From UBA4874 sp002399435 (lineage in GTDB: Bacteria > Bacillota > Clostridia > Caldicoprobacterales > DTU083), in assembly GCA_036823195.1 (NCBI GenBank), contig DAISGI010000035.1, forward strand, positions 1-27,071: 27,071 nt of DNA, read 5' to 3'. The notes under the pieces are model-generated. The model did not search any database. It was not told the origin of the DNA and saw only the letters and a program-made list of their open reading frames with translations. The position numbers and the translations under genes were made by a program. Of this stretch, positions 7,528 through 15,212 are shown one piece after another. How positions within the stretch are numbered: position 1 is the stretch's first letter; the number at the start of each line of letters is the position of its first letter.

Positions 7528-7870
7528 GTGGTTATTATTATCAGCCGTGACGATTGATACCAATCAAATCATCGTACCGGTTTTCCCATCCTCTGTTTCC
7601 AATCCGACTTGTATCTGGATTTTCCGAAAGCGGCTTTTTCCTTTTCCTCTTTCGACACGATTATTATAACACGACCCAAAGAAAATATGCATCCTCTTCA
7701 AAATAATTTCTATAGGTTGCAGACATGGGTTGTAGAATGGAAGAAAACCTGCTAACATGGAAACCGGAAAACAGGATTCTGCTCGGACAGAGAGCATAAA
7801 GCGCTTATGAGCTTACGAAATACGTAAAACAAAGCAGTCAAACGAAATTACACGCGGAAGGACCCTTATT
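7528..7870. other. Divergent intergenic region with candidate promoters
   Basis: No credible gene or tRNA is seen here. On the minus strand an extended -10 box (TGTTATAAT) lies at 7663-7671, about 190 bp upstream of the SRP RNA, without a good -35 box. On the plus strand TTGTAG (7730-7735) and TAACAT (7753-7758), spacer 17 bp, may drive the YhiN-like gene. A small palindrome, TTACG-5-CGTAA, lies at 7813-7827 in the presumed leader of that gene. Confidence 0.4.
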
Positions 7871-9106
7871 ATGAGCAAACACAATACGGTCATCGTCATC
7901 GGCGGCGGACCGGCAGGAATGATGGCAGCCGCCACAGCCGGCAGCCGAAACCTTGAGGTTACGCTGATTGAAAAAAATGAAAAGCTGGGAAAAAAGCTTT
8001 ACCTGACGGGAAAGGGACGATGCAACGTCACCAATTACTCCGATCCGGAGCATCTCATTGCCAACGTTCCCACCAACGGAAAGTTCCTGTACAGTGCTTT
8101 CTCCGCTTTCAACAGCAAGGATCTGATCGCCTTGCTGAAGGATCTGGGGCTCACCACCAAAGTCGAACGGGGCAATCGGGTATTCCCGGTTTCGGATAAG
8201 TCTTCCGATGTGATCCGGGCTCTCGAAAAGAACCTGAACCGGTACCACGTGCGGCAGAAGCTGCACACGGAAGTAGAAAGAATCCTCGCTGAAAACGGTC
8301 ATGTTACGGGAGTATTGCTGAAAAGCGGGAAAGTCCTGGCCTCAGACAGCGTGATTCTGGCAACCGGCGGCCTGTCCTATCCGACAACCGGTTCCACAGG
8401 GGACGGCTATCGGTTCGCGAAGGAGCTTGGACACACGGTGACGCCGCTCACTCCTTCCCTGGTACCTTTGGAAACCATGGAAAACTGGCCGAAAGACGCT
8501 CAGGGACTGTCCCTTAAAAACATTTCCCTTACCGTTCTGGATCAGCGCGGCAGGAACATCTTCCGGGATTTCGGGGAAATGATCTTCACCCACTTTGGCG
8601 TCTCCGGCCCGGTAATCCTCTCCGCCAGTTCCTATATGGGGAAAATGGAACCGGGGAAATACCAAATCCGGATCGACCTGAAGCCTGCCTTGTCCGAAGA
8701 GCAGCTGGATCATCGGATTCAGAGGGATTTTACAAAATATGCCCGCAAAAACCTGTCCAACGGACTGAATGATCTGCTGCCGCAAAAGCTGATTCCGGTT
8801 ATCATCCGGCTTTCCGAAATTCCTCCTGACAAGCCCATTCATCAGATCACAAGGGAAGAGCGCCGGAACCTGGTCCGGCTGCTGAAGGGATTATCCCTTA
8901 CCATACAGGGCTATCGTCCGATTCAGGAGGCCATCATCACCTCCGGCGGGGTGTCGGTGAAGGAAGTCCGTCCCGGTACCATGGAGTCCAGGCTGGTACA
9001 GGGCCTTTTCTTTGCCGGGGAAATTCTGGATACGGACGCCTATACCGGAGGCTTTAATCTGCAAATTGCCTTTTCCACAGGATATCTGGCCGGGGAAAGC
9101 TGCTGA
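7871..9106 (+). CDS. YhiN/HI0933-family FAD-dependent oxidoreductase
   Basis: A 411-residue flavoprotein. The FAD-binding GGGPAG at 11-16 with the ribose-binding E34 opens the protein; GKGRCNVTN at 47-55 is the family hallmark, and the C-terminal GLFFAGEILDTDAYTGGFNL closes the FAD site. Relatives are annotated as YhiN, aminoacetone oxidase, or BaiN (bile-acid 7-dehydroxylation). The natural substrate of most members is unknown, so none is assigned. An AAGGA site precedes the ATG. It is one of only three plus-strand genes here and converges on the phosphofructokinase gene with a 16-bp gap, without a clear terminator between them. Confidence 0.92.
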   Translation: MSKHNTVIVIGGGPAGMMAAATAGSRNLEVTLIEKNEKLGKKLYLTGKGRCNVTNYSDPEHLIANVPTNGKFLYSAFSAFNSKDLIALLKDLGLTTKVERGNRVFPVSDKSSDVIRALEKNLNRYHVRQKLHTEVERILAENGHVTGVLLKSGKVLASDSVILATGGLSYPTTGSTGDGYRFAKELGHTVTPLTPSLVPLETMENWPKDAQGLSLKNISLTVLDQRGRNIFRDFGEMIFTHFGVSGPVILSASSYMGKMEPGKYQIRIDLKPALSEEQLDHRIQRDFTKYARKNLSNGLNDLLPQKLIPVIIRLSEIPPDKPIHQITREERRNLVRLLKGLSLTIQGYRPIQEAIITSGGVSVKEVRPGTMESRLVQGLFFAGEILDTDAYTGGFNLQIAFSTGYLAGESC

Positions 9107-9122
9107 ACCCCGCGATTGGCCA

Positions 9123-10337
9123 CTACCGAACCAGTTTTTTTACCATGGGAGCCCGCAGCCGGCCGGCAATCGGCATATTGGATCCAAGCAGCGGACGGGC
9201 ATAGGACCGAAAGGCTTCCGTTACATGATTGGCTTCTTCATTGATGAAGGCATCGGGCATGCACCGGGTCAATGCCGCAATCTGCCCGATATCCGTCAGA
9301 CGATAATCCACGGCATAGTCGCCCACCCTCTGGATCGTAATGGAACCGTCCATATCGTGGAGAATGGCATATTGGGCTGCCTTTTCCCCGACTTCCCTGG
9401 CTTCTGCCCGGTCCGTATCTGATACGCTTCCCAGGAACGATCTCTGCAGATATCCGAAGGTATCCGCGCGGACCCGTTTGATATGAAATTTATTCTTGAT
9501 GTAAGTCGCCAGTATATCCCCCAGTATGCCGGATCCGGAGAGCTGAACATTGCCATATGCGTCTCTTTCCACCTTGTTTGCATACTTTATCATGATCGGC
9601 TGGCCATTTTCGTCCTGCACCCCTTCGGATGCGGCGATCACGCAACGCCCATACTTATCATAAACATTCTTGACATCGGAAAGAAACTGACTCATGTGGA
9701 AAGGCCGCTCCGGCAGATAGATCAGATGAGGACCGTCGTCGGGGAAACGCTGGGCCATAGCTGAGGCAGCCGTCAGAAATCCCGCGTGCCGGCCCATGAC
9801 AACACCGATATATACCCCTTTCAGCGCCCGATTGTCCAGGTTCGCCCCCATGAAACACTGCGTAACAAATCTTGCGGCAGAACCATAACCGGGAGTATGA
9901 TCGTTTCCCATCAGATCATTGTCAATGGTCTTGGGAATATGCACCGTGCGAAAATCATATCCGACCTTTCCGGCCTCTTCACTTACAATGCGTACCGTAT
10001 CGGAGGAATCATTCCCTCCAATATAGAAGAAATACCGGATATCATGGGCACGCATCACCTCAAACATCTGCTTGCAGTAAGCCTCGTCGGGCTTATCCCT
10101 GGTGGATCCCAAGGCAGAGGACGGAGTATTGGCAATCTCCTCCAGGTTCCGTTCTGTTTCCTGGGTCAGATCAACAAACCTCTCGTCAACAATTCCGGAC
10201 ACACCGTTCAGTGCGCCGTATATCTTGGTAATCTGTGGGTATCTGCGGGCTTCCAGAATAATACCCACCAAGGATTGATTGATGACAGCAGTCGGGCCGC
10301 CACCTTGAGCGATTAGTACTTTGCCTTCCAGTTTCAT
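9123..10337 (-). CDS. pfp: Pyrophosphate-type 6-phosphofructokinase
   Basis: A 404-residue phosphofructokinase. GGGPTAVIN (12-20) binds the phosphoryl donor; the donor loop reads GGND at 107-110, the catalytic loop PKTIDND at 135-141, and MGRHAGFL at 181-188 contacts fructose 6-phosphate. A Lys before TIDND, and an Asp in place of the second Gly of the ATP-enzyme GGDGS loop, are the known marks of pyrophosphate rather than ATP use. The enzyme therefore probably catalyses the reversible PPi-dependent step of glycolysis, common in fermentative anaerobes. A strong AAGGAGGAG site precedes the ATG. The gene stands alone; no clear promoter was found, only short TACCATTT-like direct repeats at 10420-10450 upstream. 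Confidence 0.93.
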   Translation of the reverse strand: MKLEGKVLIAQGGGPTAVINQSLVGIILEARRYPQITKIYGALNGVSGIVDERFVDLTQETERNLEEIANTPSSALGSTRDKPDEAYCKQMFEVMRAHDIRYFFYIGGNDSSDTVRIVSEEAGKVGYDFRTVHIPKTIDNDLMGNDHTPGYGSAARFVTQCFMGANLDNRALKGVYIGVVMGRHAGFLTAASAMAQRFPDDGPHLIYLPERPFHMSQFLSDVKNVYDKYGRCVIAASEGVQDENGQPIMIKYANKVERDAYGNVQLSGSGILGDILATYIKNKFHIKRVRADTFGYLQRSFLGSVSDTDRAEAREVGEKAAQYAILHDMDGSITIQRVGDYAVDYRLTDIGQIAALTRCMPDAFINEEANHVTEAFRSYARPLLGSNMPIAGRLRAPMVKKLVR

Positions 10338-10471
10338 GCTTCTCCTCCTTAATCAGGTATATATTGAAATGAGTCCTACAACAGCGTCGCTGGTTCGGAA
10401 TCCATCATTCCCTGATTGAATGCTACCATTTGTTACCATTTCAAACTACCATGGATTATTTTGCCTTGTCA

Positions 10472-11326
10472 CTATCCGATTTCATGGAACTGCTTACCGA
10501 GCCATTCCAAACATAGCGGCATCCACCTGGCTGTATGGTCATTGATGAGAGAAGGATTTCCCACTGCCGTCTCCTTATCACAAAGGGACAGGCCATGCGG
10601 CCCTTCCGGAAAGACATGAAGTTCAAACGGAATTCCCTGCTGATTCAATGCCCGCGCAAAACACAGGGAATTCTCCACCGGAACGGCCTGGTCGCTGAAA
10701 GTATGCCAAAGGAAACTTGGTGGGGTACTTTTATTAACCTGAAATTCAAGGGACATTTTATTCCATAGTTCCTCCGGCGCATGCTCCCCAAGCAAATTGA
10801 CAAAGGAACCCCTGTGTGCGTGTTCCCCGGAGGTAATAACGGGATAACCCAGAATCAGGGCGTCGGGTTTATTTATGCCTTTCGGCATTCCAATGGCAGC
10901 CTGAAGCTCCGGACTCCCCCAGAAAACTCCCAGGCTTGCGGCGAGATGCCCACCGGCAGAGAATCCGCACACAGCAATCCGATCCGGATCCAGGTTCCAT
11001 TTTGCCGCGTTCTCCCGGATCAGCCACATTGCCCGGGAGAGATCCAGCAAAGGCTCCGGATGTCTTGCAGACGGCGCAACGCGGTATCTTAAAATAAATG
11101 CGTCAAAGCCTGCCGCAAGAAACCGCATGGCCACCGGCTCGGCTTCGCGATCGGACACAAACTGATAGGCGCCGCCGGGACAGATCAGAACGGATGCTCT
11201 TTTTGGCCGGAAATTCGATCTTGCAATGCCGTCCAGCAGGTAAGTTGTCAGGGTCGGCTGGCTGGCATTGCTGTGATCCTGCGCATAATCGGTACCGTCC
11301 CATATTTTTATCATTTGATTTTGCAT
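10472..11326 (-). CDS. Alpha/beta hydrolase (acetyl-esterase-like)
   Basis: A 284-residue single-domain hydrolase. The oxyanion segment is CPGGAY (49-54), the nucleophile elbow is GFSAGGH with S123, the acid is probably D212 (SDQAVPVENS), and the base is H244 (PHGLSL). This layout is that of the BD-FAE/XynB-like esterase group often linked to deacetylation of plant polysaccharides, but no carbohydrate genes adjoin it, so the substrate is open. No signal peptide, so it is cytoplasmic. AAGAGGGAAACA precedes the ATG at 11326; a second in-frame ATG lies four codons on. It seems to be expressed alone; three 21-bp repeats precede it. Confidence 0.88.
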   Translation of the reverse strand: MQNQMIKIWDGTDYAQDHSNASQPTLTTYLLDGIARSNFRPKRASVLICPGGAYQFVSDREAEPVAMRFLAAGFDAFILRYRVAPSARHPEPLLDLSRAMWLIRENAAKWNLDPDRIAVCGFSAGGHLAASLGVFWGSPELQAAIGMPKGINKPDALILGYPVITSGEHAHRGSFVNLLGEHAPEELWNKMSLEFQVNKSTPPSFLWHTFSDQAVPVENSLCFARALNQQGIPFELHVFPEGPHGLSLCDKETAVGNPSLINDHTARWMPLCLEWLGKQFHEIG

Positions 11327-11350
11327 TGTTTCCCTCTTCCCCGTTTATCC

Positions 11351-11413
11351 CAATTGGATCCCATCTATTACCAATCGGATCCCACCTATTCCTAATCGGA
11401 TATCATCTATAAA
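11351..11413. repeat. Tandem repeat, 3 x 21 bp
   Basis: Three diverged 21-bp units at 11351-11371, 11372-11392 and 11393-11413 share CAATCGGATCCCA(C/T)CTATT. They sit just upstream of the hydrolase start in a 196-bp gap that shows nothing else clear. Confidence 0.85.
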
Positions 11414-11522
11414 CAACCTCTTAATGCCATACCTTTCAATATTATTGCTTTTTTGCTTATCCAATGAATATTTCTGAATGAATTCTGCCCTGTCCTATAT
11501 TAGTATTCCGATTCTTTCTGTC

Positions 11523-12125
11523 CTATGCTTTTCCCATGGCCATTTCCTCTTCCCGGTAAGGCTGAATCAGGGATTTTAACAAGGAATAATCCCGTATCCC
11601 ATTATCCAGCCAGGTATCCTCCCGCTCCCTCGGTAAAATCACGGGCATCCGGTCATGGATCGGGAAAATCAGAGGATTGGGTGTCGTGGTAAGTATGGAA
11701 AAAGCCGGATAGGAGTCTCCGTTCCGGTCAAGAAAATCTTCGTAAATCCCCGCTATGGAAAAAATGGGAGCCTGCTTCATGTGAATCCGATATTTTGTAC
11801 TTTCCCTTCCGGCCCGCCTCCACTCAAAAAAGGCATTGGCCGGCACAAGACAGCGTTTCTGACGAAATGCCCTTCGGAACATGGGCTTATAGTCCACCGT
11901 TTCTCCACGGGAGTTGATAATCAGACCTTTCCCATTGGGAGAAGCGAATCCCCATTTCATAGGGACCAGTTCCTTTCCTGTCCGGTTTATGACAACCGGT
12001 ACCGTGTTGGATGGGAAAATCTCCGACGTATGCGCCGGCGCCCGCGATGCATCCCACCCTTTGACAATCCCATAGTATTGCAGGATTTCTTCAATATCCG
12101 CATCAAGCTGATATCTGCCGCACAT
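11523..12125 (-). CDS. SRAP (YedK/HMCES) abasic-site processing protein
   Basis: A 200-residue SRAP-domain protein. It starts MCGRY, so removal of Met exposes Cys2, which forms a thiazolidine DNA-protein crosslink with abasic sites in single-stranded DNA. Other conserved residues are N71 (INSRGET), E101 in FFEW, and H157 in HDRMPVILP, matching the YedK active site. Reading from an ATG eight codons upstream is rejected because the catalytic Cys must be second; AAGGAG at a good distance supports the start at 12125. It is a DNA-damage tolerance protein and seems to have its own promoter. Length is normal for the family. Confidence 0.95.
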   Translation of the reverse strand: MCGRYQLDADIEEILQYYGIVKGWDASRAPAHTSEIFPSNTVPVVINRTGKELVPMKWGFASPNGKGLIINSRGETVDYKPMFRRAFRQKRCLVPANAFFEWRRAGRESTKYRIHMKQAPIFSIAGIYEDFLDRNGDSYPAFSILTTTPNPLIFPIHDRMPVILPREREDTWLDNGIRDYSLLKSLIQPYREEEMAMGKA

Positions 12126-12169
12126 TTCCAGATTCACTCCTTCTGACAACCTGTCCGGTCCCTTTGATT

Positions 12170-12199
12170 ATTTTATTGATCCTATATACTATATCACAA
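12170..12199 (-). promoter_or_regulatory. Promoter for SRAP gene
   Basis: TTGTGA at 12194-12199 and TAAAAT at 12170-12175, 18-bp spacer, about 45 bp before the start codon. No LexA-type site was recognised. Confidence 0.55.
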
Positions 12200-12238
12200 T
12201 TTAAAATGTACTTCCATGCCGGAAAAGCGGTCGGCGGG

Positions 12239-12718
12239 TTAAGATATTGTGCACAGTCTCTCCAGTGCCTGTTGAAACCGGGAATCATCCAAAGGGCTTC
12301 GTTTGGACGGCCCGGAATGCCTGCCGCCGGCCCTTCGGATTTTGGCATTCACATGCCGTTCCAGCAGCAGGCGATCCATATTGTTTTTCGTATAAATCAT
12401 CCCGCCGGGATGTACGGCACTGGCGCCTCTGGCGAGCACCATGGCAGCCAGACCGTAATCCTGGGTAACCACAATGTCGTCCTTTTCCGTGCGGTTCACC
12501 AGGGCAAAATCCACCGCATCCTTTCCTTTTCCAATGATCACCACCGTGGCATAATCCTCCTCCAGCACATGACTGGTGTCAATAAAAAAAATAACCGGCA
12601 GAAGATGCCTCTTTGCAACCCGCAAAATAATGTCCTTTACCGGACAGGCATCCGCATCTACCAGTATTTTTCTTCCAGCTTCCTTTTTATCCACCACAAA
12701 TCCCCCTGTATCCGCCAA
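12239..12718 (-). CDS. UPF0178 family protein (YaiI/YqxD, PIN-like)
   Basis: A 159-residue protein of the YaiI/YqxD (DUF188) family. The family signature ILVDADACPVK is at about 18-28, followed by DTSHVLEEDYATVVII, the acidic DAVDFALVNRTEKDDIVVTQDYGLA region, and the C-terminal GGRHSGPSKRSPLDDSRF. The clustered Asp residues resemble a PIN-domain metal site, suggesting a nuclease, but no activity is established. The listed start is a TTG with an AGGAGG site at a workable distance; a GTG eight codons later, preceded by GGGGGA, is the alternative. It follows a small unknown gene by about 50 bp and is probably co-transcribed with it. Confidence 0.9.
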   Translation of the reverse strand: MADTGGFVVDKKEAGRKILVDADACPVKDIILRVAKRHLLPVIFFIDTSHVLEEDYATVVIIGKGKDAVDFALVNRTEKDDIVVTQDYGLAAMVLARGASAVHPGGMIYTKNNMDRLLLERHVNAKIRRAGGRHSGPSKRSPLDDSRFQQALERLCTIS

Positions 12719-12768
12719 AACATTTCTTCCTCCTGCCTATGCGTAAAAAACCCACGAAGTGCTTTCTG

Positions 12769-13059
12769 TTAGATCAGACTGACAATTGTGACTGTGGCTC
12801 CATCATATACCTTCAGTACATGGCGCTTTGCATCGTACTCCACATACCCGGAACCGATGGCCATGGTGGTTTCCTGTCCCAGAGCATAAAACACATCGTC
12901 TGAAATGGTCCGGACGCATTCCCACCTGTCCTTCGCGTCCAGGGAATGCCACTGCTCCTCATGCATGTTCAGAAAATCATTCAGCCCGTCTACATTTTCC
13001 AGAGCCACTGCAACCTCCTGTATGATATCGGAATATTCCCTGCCATATCGCACACCCAT
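12769..13059 (-). CDS. Small conserved-looking protein, function unknown
   Basis: A 96-residue soluble, acidic protein beginning MGVRYGREYSDIIQEVAVAL. I do not recognise the family. The first half looks helical and ends in HEEQWHSLDAKDRWECV; the second half looks like beta strands (GSGYVEYDAKRHVLKVYDG). No membrane span, signal or metal motif is present. The ATG at 13059 is preceded by AAAGGAG; a start 15 codons earlier would run into the repeat zone. It lies between prfC and a UPF0178 gene on the same strand and may be transcribed with either. Confidence 0.7.
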   Translation of the reverse strand: MGVRYGREYSDIIQEVAVALENVDGLNDFLNMHEEQWHSLDAKDRWECVRTISDDVFYALGQETTMAIGSGYVEYDAKRHVLKVYDGATVTIVSLI

Positions 13060-13108
13060 TGTTTTTCTCCTTTCCGGCTTCCCATATGCCTTTCCCCTTT
13101 CCATTCTT

Positions 13109-13213
13109 CCTGTTTTAGGCTTTTCTGTTTTAGGCTTTCCTGTTTTAAGTTCTCCTGTTTTAGGTTTCCCTGTTTTAAGTTCTCCTGTTTTAGGTTTCCC
13201 TGTTTTACTTTCC
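13109..13213. repeat. Tandem repeat, 7 x 15 bp
   Basis: Seven 15-bp units built on CCTGTTTTAGGTTTC fill most of the gap between prfC and the next gene. Units 3-4 and 5-6 form an exact 30-bp duplication, so the array has grown by at least two steps. Confidence 0.93.
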
Positions 13214-13263
13214 CAATACCCAGGGAAGGCTTTGCTCTCCCATGAACCGTATGACAGAATCTG

Positions 13264-14907
13264 TTATGCTGAAACAGACGGAGGAATTTCCACAAAATGT
13301 ATATCGGAAAGCTTGTCAGCAATCCGCTGCACCGCCCATTTGTCATAGAAAAGCACCACCGGCCGCTGGTAGGAATCCTCCACCAGCACCGCCTGATCGG
13401 TATAGGCGAGCACATCCCCTGTTATTTTGGCATCCAGGGCCCATCTGGCCTCAGTATAGGGCAGCGTATGGATCTGAACCTCCACTCCGTATTCACTCTT
13501 CAGCCGGTAGGACAGCACTTCAAACTGCAGAACGCCGACCACCCCGATGATCAGGGTCTCCGCGCCGGCACCCGGCTGTTTGAAGACCTGTATGGAACCT
13601 TCCTCCACAATCTGCCGGATGCCCTTGAGAAACTGTTTCCTCTTCATGGCATCCACCAGCCGCACTCTTGCAAAATGTTCCGCAGGAAACATTGGAATTC
13701 CCTCAAAGGTGAAATCCTGATTTCCCTCCAGCAGGGTATCGCCAATATGGAAAATGCCCGGATCAAAGATCCCGATAATGTCGCCCGAATAGGCTTCATC
13801 CACAATCATGCGGTCCTGCGCAATGAACTGCTGGGGCTGACTGAGACGAACGGTTTTCCCTTCCCGGACATGCCGGACCTCCATGCCTTTTGTGAATTTG
13901 CCGGAGCAGATCCGGATAAAGGCAATCCGATCCCGGTGGGCCGGATTCATATTTGCCTGAATTTTGAATACAAATCCGGAAAAAAAGGGACTTTCAGCAG
14001 ATACCTTACCCAGGGAGGTGGTCCGGCTCGATGGAGAGGGAGCCATTTTAAGGAAATTTTCCAAAAAGGTCCGAACACCAAAATTGGTCATGGCACTTCC
14101 AAAGAAAATCGGAGTCAGATCCCCGGCCAATACCTCCTCCATACCGAATTTATCGCCGGCCCCGTCCAGAAGCTCGATCTCCTCCCGCAATTGCTGATAG
14201 AGGGGCTCGCCCAGCAACTCCTGAAATACTGGATCATCCGGGCTTCCGATGGTGGCATCCACCTTGCTCCGTCCGTGATTTCCACCCCGAAAGGCTTCAA
14301 TCTGCCTTGTCGTCCGATCATACACCCCCTTAAAGTTTCCTTCTGTACCGATGGGCCAGTTCATGGGATAGGAGCGGATTCCCAGTACATTTTCAATTTC
14401 CTCCATCAATTCGAAAGGATCCCTGGACTGACGATCCAGTTTGTTGATAAAGGTAAAAATCGGAATGCCCCGCATTTTACACACCTGGAACAGCTTTATG
14501 GTCTGCGCCTCCACGCCTTTTGCCCCGTCAATGAGCATGACCGCGCTGTCCGCCGCCATCAGCGTACGATAAGTATCCTCACTGAAATCCTGGTGCCCCG
14601 GTGTATCCAGAATATTGATCCGGCATCCGTCATAATCAAACTGCATGACACTGGAGGTAACGGATATTCCTCTCTGCTTTTCGATTTCCATCCAGTCCGA
14701 AACCGCATATTTCCTTGATTTTCTGGACTTTACCGTGCCGGCCAGGCGGATGGCGCCGCCATAGAGCAACAGTTTTTCCGTCAGGGTCGTTTTCCCTGCA
14801 TCCGGATGGGATATAATCGCAAATGTCCTGCGACGATGAACTTCTTTCCTGATTTCCTCTTCCAATTTCAAAGTATTTACACATCCTTGCTGATTTTTCA
14901 CGTTCAT
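13264..14907 (-). CDS. prfC: Peptide chain release factor 3
   Basis: A 547-residue translational GTPase. G1 is PDAGKTT (35-41), G2 lies in RGISVTSSV, G3 is DTPGHQDF (101-108) and G4 is NKLD (155-158); the elongation-factor-like domains 2 and 3 follow. The wording HRRRTFAIISHPDAGKTTLTEK marks RF3 rather than EF-G. RF3 recycles RF1/RF2 from ribosomes after stop-codon hydrolysis. The ATG at 14907 has no clear ribosome binding site; a TTG at 14871, preceded by AAGGATG, would give an N terminus closer to the family's usual length. It is transcribed from its own promoter. Confidence 0.95.
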   Translation of the reverse strand: MNVKNQQGCVNTLKLEEEIRKEVHRRRTFAIISHPDAGKTTLTEKLLLYGGAIRLAGTVKSRKSRKYAVSDWMEIEKQRGISVTSSVMQFDYDGCRINILDTPGHQDFSEDTYRTLMAADSAVMLIDGAKGVEAQTIKLFQVCKMRGIPIFTFINKLDRQSRDPFELMEEIENVLGIRSYPMNWPIGTEGNFKGVYDRTTRQIEAFRGGNHGRSKVDATIGSPDDPVFQELLGEPLYQQLREEIELLDGAGDKFGMEEVLAGDLTPIFFGSAMTNFGVRTFLENFLKMAPSPSSRTTSLGKVSAESPFFSGFVFKIQANMNPAHRDRIAFIRICSGKFTKGMEVRHVREGKTVRLSQPQQFIAQDRMIVDEAYSGDIIGIFDPGIFHIGDTLLEGNQDFTFEGIPMFPAEHFARVRLVDAMKRKQFLKGIRQIVEEGSIQVFKQPGAGAETLIIGVVGVLQFEVLSYRLKSEYGVEVQIHTLPYTEARWALDAKITGDVLAYTDQAVLVEDSYQRPVVLFYDKWAVQRIADKLSDIHFVEIPPSVSA

Positions 14908-14923
14908 AAATTCAAACAGATTT

Positions 14924-14957
14924 ATTGTATTATACTACTATTATAACCGTCAAACAA
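14924..14957 (-). promoter_or_regulatory. Promoter region for prfC
   Basis: Two overlapping options are visible: TTGACG (14948-14953) with TACAAT (14924-14929), spacer 18 bp, and TTGTTT (14952-14957) with TATAAT (14929-14934), spacer 17 bp. Either puts the start close to the annotated ATG, which fits better with use of the internal TTG start. Confidence 0.65.
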
Positions 14958-15037
14958 AACATTTTATAATCCCGGCTGTCTGAGGCTTCACCGATGCTGC
15001 GGCAAAATTCACGATGCCTTCATCGCGTTCCGGTTCT

Positions 15038-15067
15038 AAAAAAGCGGAGAGCTTTCGCTTCTCCGCC
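15038..15067 (-). terminator. Rho-independent terminator after ileS
   Basis: GCGGAG and AGC arms face GCT and CTCCGC around a GAAA tetraloop, with one bulged A, followed on the minus strand by six T residues (15038-15043). It lies about 115 bp past the ileS stop, beyond the 17-bp repeat array. Confidence 0.88.
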
Positions 15068-15110
15068 TTCTCTTTTCCGTTATGGTATTTCCCCGACCCG
15101 GAATGACCTT

Positions 15111-15212
15111 CTTTATCCGATGATCTTCTTTACTTGGTCCTCTTCTTTATCCGGTCCTCTTCTTTATCCGGTCCTCTTCTTTATCCAATCCTTTTCTCTA
15201 TCCGGATCCCCG
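15111..15212. repeat. Tandem repeat, 6 x 17 bp, overlapping end of ileS
   Basis: Six units built on CTTTATCCGGTCCTCTT; units 3 and 4 are identical. Units 5 and 6 (15179-15212) contain the ileS stop codon and its last codons (IRIEKRIG), so the array spans the coding boundary. Confidence 0.9.

Noticed and set aside
7109..7563. Two short minus-strand frames across the SRP RNA
   Set aside because: The sequence is accounted for by the SRP RNA, its terminator and promoter.
7528..7870. tRNA gene between the SRP RNA and the flavoprotein gene
   Set aside because: No TTCGA-type T loop or acceptor pairing was found on either strand.
13109..13213. CRISPR array
   Set aside because: The 15-bp units are directly adjacent with no unique spacers, and no cas gene is present.
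12990..13415. Minus-strand frame with KQENL repeats overlapping the end of prfC
   Set aside because: The repeats come from the 15-bp array; the rest overlaps two better-supported genes in other frames. Kept only as a remark on the array.
13297..14718. Plus-strand open frame of 473 codons opposite prfC
   Set aside because: Antisense shadow of an intact RF3 gene, without ribosome binding site or recognisable domain.
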